Positions 61,815 to 64,000 of a DNA stretch of 64,000 bases are shown here, in pieces; within the stretch, counting starts at the first letter, position 1, and each line of letters begins with the position of its first letter. The notes under the pieces were generated by a model, which was not told where the DNA came from, searched no databases, and worked only from the letters and a program-made list of their open reading frames with translations. The DNA is from Neckera pumila (taxonomy: Eukaryota; Streptophyta; Bryopsida; Hypnales; Neckeraceae): positions 12,960,501 to 13,024,500 of the forward strand of contig OZ018417.1 in assembly GCA_963969595.1 (NCBI GenBank), given 5' to 3'. The position numbers and the translations under genes are program-made.

Positions 61815-62185
61815 AAGTGCACATGTTCATGCTTGGAATATTGCATGAAAAGGGGAGGATCTTGTCCAATAGTTTGACCTCCGATGATGGCGGAGTGCTC
61901 TTTGAGGGGTTTTTCATTGAACTTGTAACTGACCTGCAAATGAATCTGGTTGTCAGTCAGGCGCATCTTCCTGTTGGCTCCAGCAGCATATTCCACCAAC
62001 GATGCAGGAAGCAACCCGCCTTTTGAGGCCGTTTCTGAACATGAGATATGGAGACAGAAGGAACATGATCAGCCAAGTAGCTCTTTGATTCCTGCAGCCC
62101 TAGTTGTCGACTGGAAACTAGCCCGGAGGCCATGTGTCTCTTCCCCCATTTGGCCGTCGAAACCAAGAATGCTTGGCACACATTG
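61815..62185 (-). pseudogene. Unidentified coding-like fragment
   Basis: On the minus strand a frame reads LPASLVEYAAGANRKMRLTD, followed by QIHLQVSYKFNEKPLKEHSA and GGQTIGQDPPLFMQYSKHEH. The composition looks protein-like and a related piece occurs near 33225-33310. No start, splice frame or family could be assigned; it may be one exon of a broken gene or part of a repeat. Confidence 0.3.
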
Positions 62186-62368
62186 ACGGACCGTTTGGGT
62201 AACTACACTTAGGTTGCTTCGAGACTGCTCGAGGCTTCTGCGTGCAAGTTAAGCACTCCGGCCGGGAAGGCCAAACGATGCAAAAAAGGAAGCTAAGTTA
62301 GCTGGATCCCCAGAACACAAGCAAAGCAAGTTGGTGATGCCGTTTCTGCTTTGCTTTTGAGCAACTTA

Positions 62369-62773
62369 GAGCATCCCCACTCCAGGCACGGCCAGGGAGC
62401 ACTTGGAGTGTCATTTGACCAAGCCCGGCCCATGTGCCCCACGGCAACACAGGTTACGAACACGGGAAATCGGGTTTACACGGCCCCCAAGTGCTACCTC
62501 ATGAATGCCTACTCGGGGAAAGACATTCATTAATGAAAAGGTCTCTCGAAACTTGGGGAATAAATGAAAAGGTCTCTCGAAACTTGGAAATAAAGATAAA
62601 ATAACTCATACCAAACCGCAAGTAAGACTCTTCATTTGGCCGGGTGCTCTTCAAATTTGGCCGTGCCCGACCATTTTTTGGCCCTCGCCGTGCATCACGG
62701 CATGCACGCATTATGGCCGGGCACGACCATTTGCCTAGTTTGAGCCACTTGTTGAGTTGGAGTGGGGATGCTC
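62369..62773. mobile_element. Harbinger/Tourist-type MITE
   Basis: The ends GAGCATCCCCACTCCA and TGGAGTGGGGATGCTC are perfect inverted copies. They are flanked by TTA (62366-62368 and 62774-62776), the 3-bp target of PIF/Harbinger elements. It is 405 bp and GC-rich, with a small tandem repeat ('atgaaaaggtctctcgaaac') near 62535-62590. No coding capacity. Confidence 0.85.
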
Positions 62774-62940
62774 TTATTAATGACAAATCCCCACCGAGCT
62801 CCCAAGCACTTCTAGGTGCCAACCACTTTTGCATTCGGTTCCTCAGCTAAGCTAGCTTGAGATTCGATTGAAGAGTTCGGAGGTCTAGACAAGAAGTTTA
62901 ACTTAAGCTTAGATGCGTACTAGCTTGCACTTGCGTAGAC

Positions 62941-63080
62941 TCCAAGTTGAACTTACGCCATGTACCTGACTGGATTATTTGGAGGGCTAGTCGACTCTAA
63001 GTTTATAATAACTTAGATGCGATCGAGTAGACTACTAGAGTCCAAGTTGAAATTACGCCATGTACCTGACTGGATTATTT
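62941..63080 (+). repeat. Tandem duplication with 100-bp period
   Basis: The 40 bases 'tccaagttga...tggattattt' at 62941 recur at 63041 with one difference. Flanking words such as 'cttagatgcg' also repeat. Confidence 0.8.
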
Positions 63081-63085
63081 TGTGT

Positions 63086-64000
63086 CAGCTGATGATGTTT
63101 GTGTTGCGCAACTGAAGAGCTACAGTAAGTTAGGCAATTTGATGGTCCACACACAAGCTTAGATTAGGACTGTTTCATGTGTCCAAACTCCAAAGGAGCA
63201 TCCTTCTGACATGAAAAGATGCTCCACAATAAGTTATCCCATTGTGCTCCAACTTTTAACTTGTGCAGGTTCAATTAATTCAAAAAAACGAACTCATGAG
63301 TGGTGCAGGACCAAGTCCTGACTCATTCATTCATAGCCAGGCATTCTTGCAGTTCCACTTGGACCTTGGTGACCTCAGATTTTGTGGCAGCCACCTTATT
63401 TTTCTTTCTTTTTTGAACAAATGGGAGACCCATTGCATTAGTGGCAGCCACTTTCCATTGCAGCCAATTTTCAAGTAGGTTAAAACCAGAACAATGTAAA
63501 ACAAACAAACTATTTGTATTTTAGCAAAGACGGGATCCTCAAAGTAAGCTCCAAACTTATTTTATGGATGGAACATTGAACGTGGTCAGTCTGGTCATGG
63601 ACAGATCAAACAGGAAATGTAGTGTCAATGCTTCTCACTTCTGGTCAGTCTAACTTAGTGTGCAGTTTATAGAACTTCACAGGTTCAGATTGAGTCTGAA
63701 GTTCAAGGGCCCTGTTCTAAAGGTCCTCAAGGTGCCAGTGTCTCCATTTCCAAAATGAGAAGATGTGTCATAAAGTGCAACAGCTTAGGGCCGGTTTACA
63801 AGAGGGCTATATTAAAGGCTCTCTTGAATTATCAAAGCAGGGATTGGTGAAGAGATAGGTGCGCTCCAAGTTGGGTTTTACACTTTGGCCAAGGCCCATG
63901 CTATTTTTCATGGATGATAAATCGACTTGGAATCTTGCATGCATGGCCAAAGTAGATAATGTTTTGCCAATTTTTATGAGCTTTTTTCTTTACCACCTCT
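63086..64000. other. No feature recognised
   Basis: No gene, RNA or repeat ends supported in the last 0.9 kb. Confidence 0.45.

Noticed and set aside
1..64000. CRISPR array, bacterial operon or organelle insertion
   Set aside because: No regularly spaced direct repeats and no bacterial or plastid gene order; the gene structure is that of a plant nucleus.

Overview
The window reads as nuclear DNA of a land plant with a large, repeat-rich genome. The evidence is one multi-exon class I trehalose-6-phosphate synthase gene (18 coding exons), a broken copy of a chloroplast-targeted gene resembling Arabidopsis At4g37920, and two nuclear tRNA genes of plant type. The density of piggyBac-like and Tc1-like transposon relics makes a non-flowering plant (bryophyte, lycophyte or fern) more likely than an angiosperm. 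That last point is inference.

Layout. 1-3392: AT-rich, no gene. 3396-5307: CACTA-type element. 7.3-9.7 kb, minus strand: a duplicated fragment of the TPS last exon and 3' UTR, next to the decayed chloroplast-protein gene. 10915-11063: tRNA-Glu and tRNA-Phe four bases apart. 12.3-25.8 kb: a chain of TTAA-flanked elements, including a 5.5 kb piggyBac element (16961-22468) nested inside an older TTAA element. 26-34 kb: AT-rich repeats, among them a cluster of a dispersed family with a GAGGGGTGC core. 34.7-37.9 kb, minus strand: hAT transposase pseudogene with a nested TTAA element. 39976-40341: long foldback. 41.6-43.1 kb: Tc1-like DD34E transposase pseudogene, followed by a mariner-type MITE. 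44.3-45.5 kb: a second nested TTAA element ending about 450 bp from the TPS stop codon. 45912-54129, minus strand: the TPS gene, with leader and promoter region up to about 56.5 kb. 57-64 kb: more TTAA elements, a mariner-type MITE and a Harbinger-type MITE.

Only the TPS gene and the two tRNAs look intact. The most notable structure is the set of TTAA-flanked, CCCCTAAA-ended elements: at least ten copies in several families, mostly about 570-930 bp, in 64 kb. Two copies of one family each carry a different nested insertion, so each provides the empty-site reference for the other. A decayed full-length piggyBac relative sits among them and represents the kind of transposase expected to have moved them. 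All coordinates were read by eye; splice sites in TPS were set by reading-frame continuity and by matching the known plant class I TPS family.
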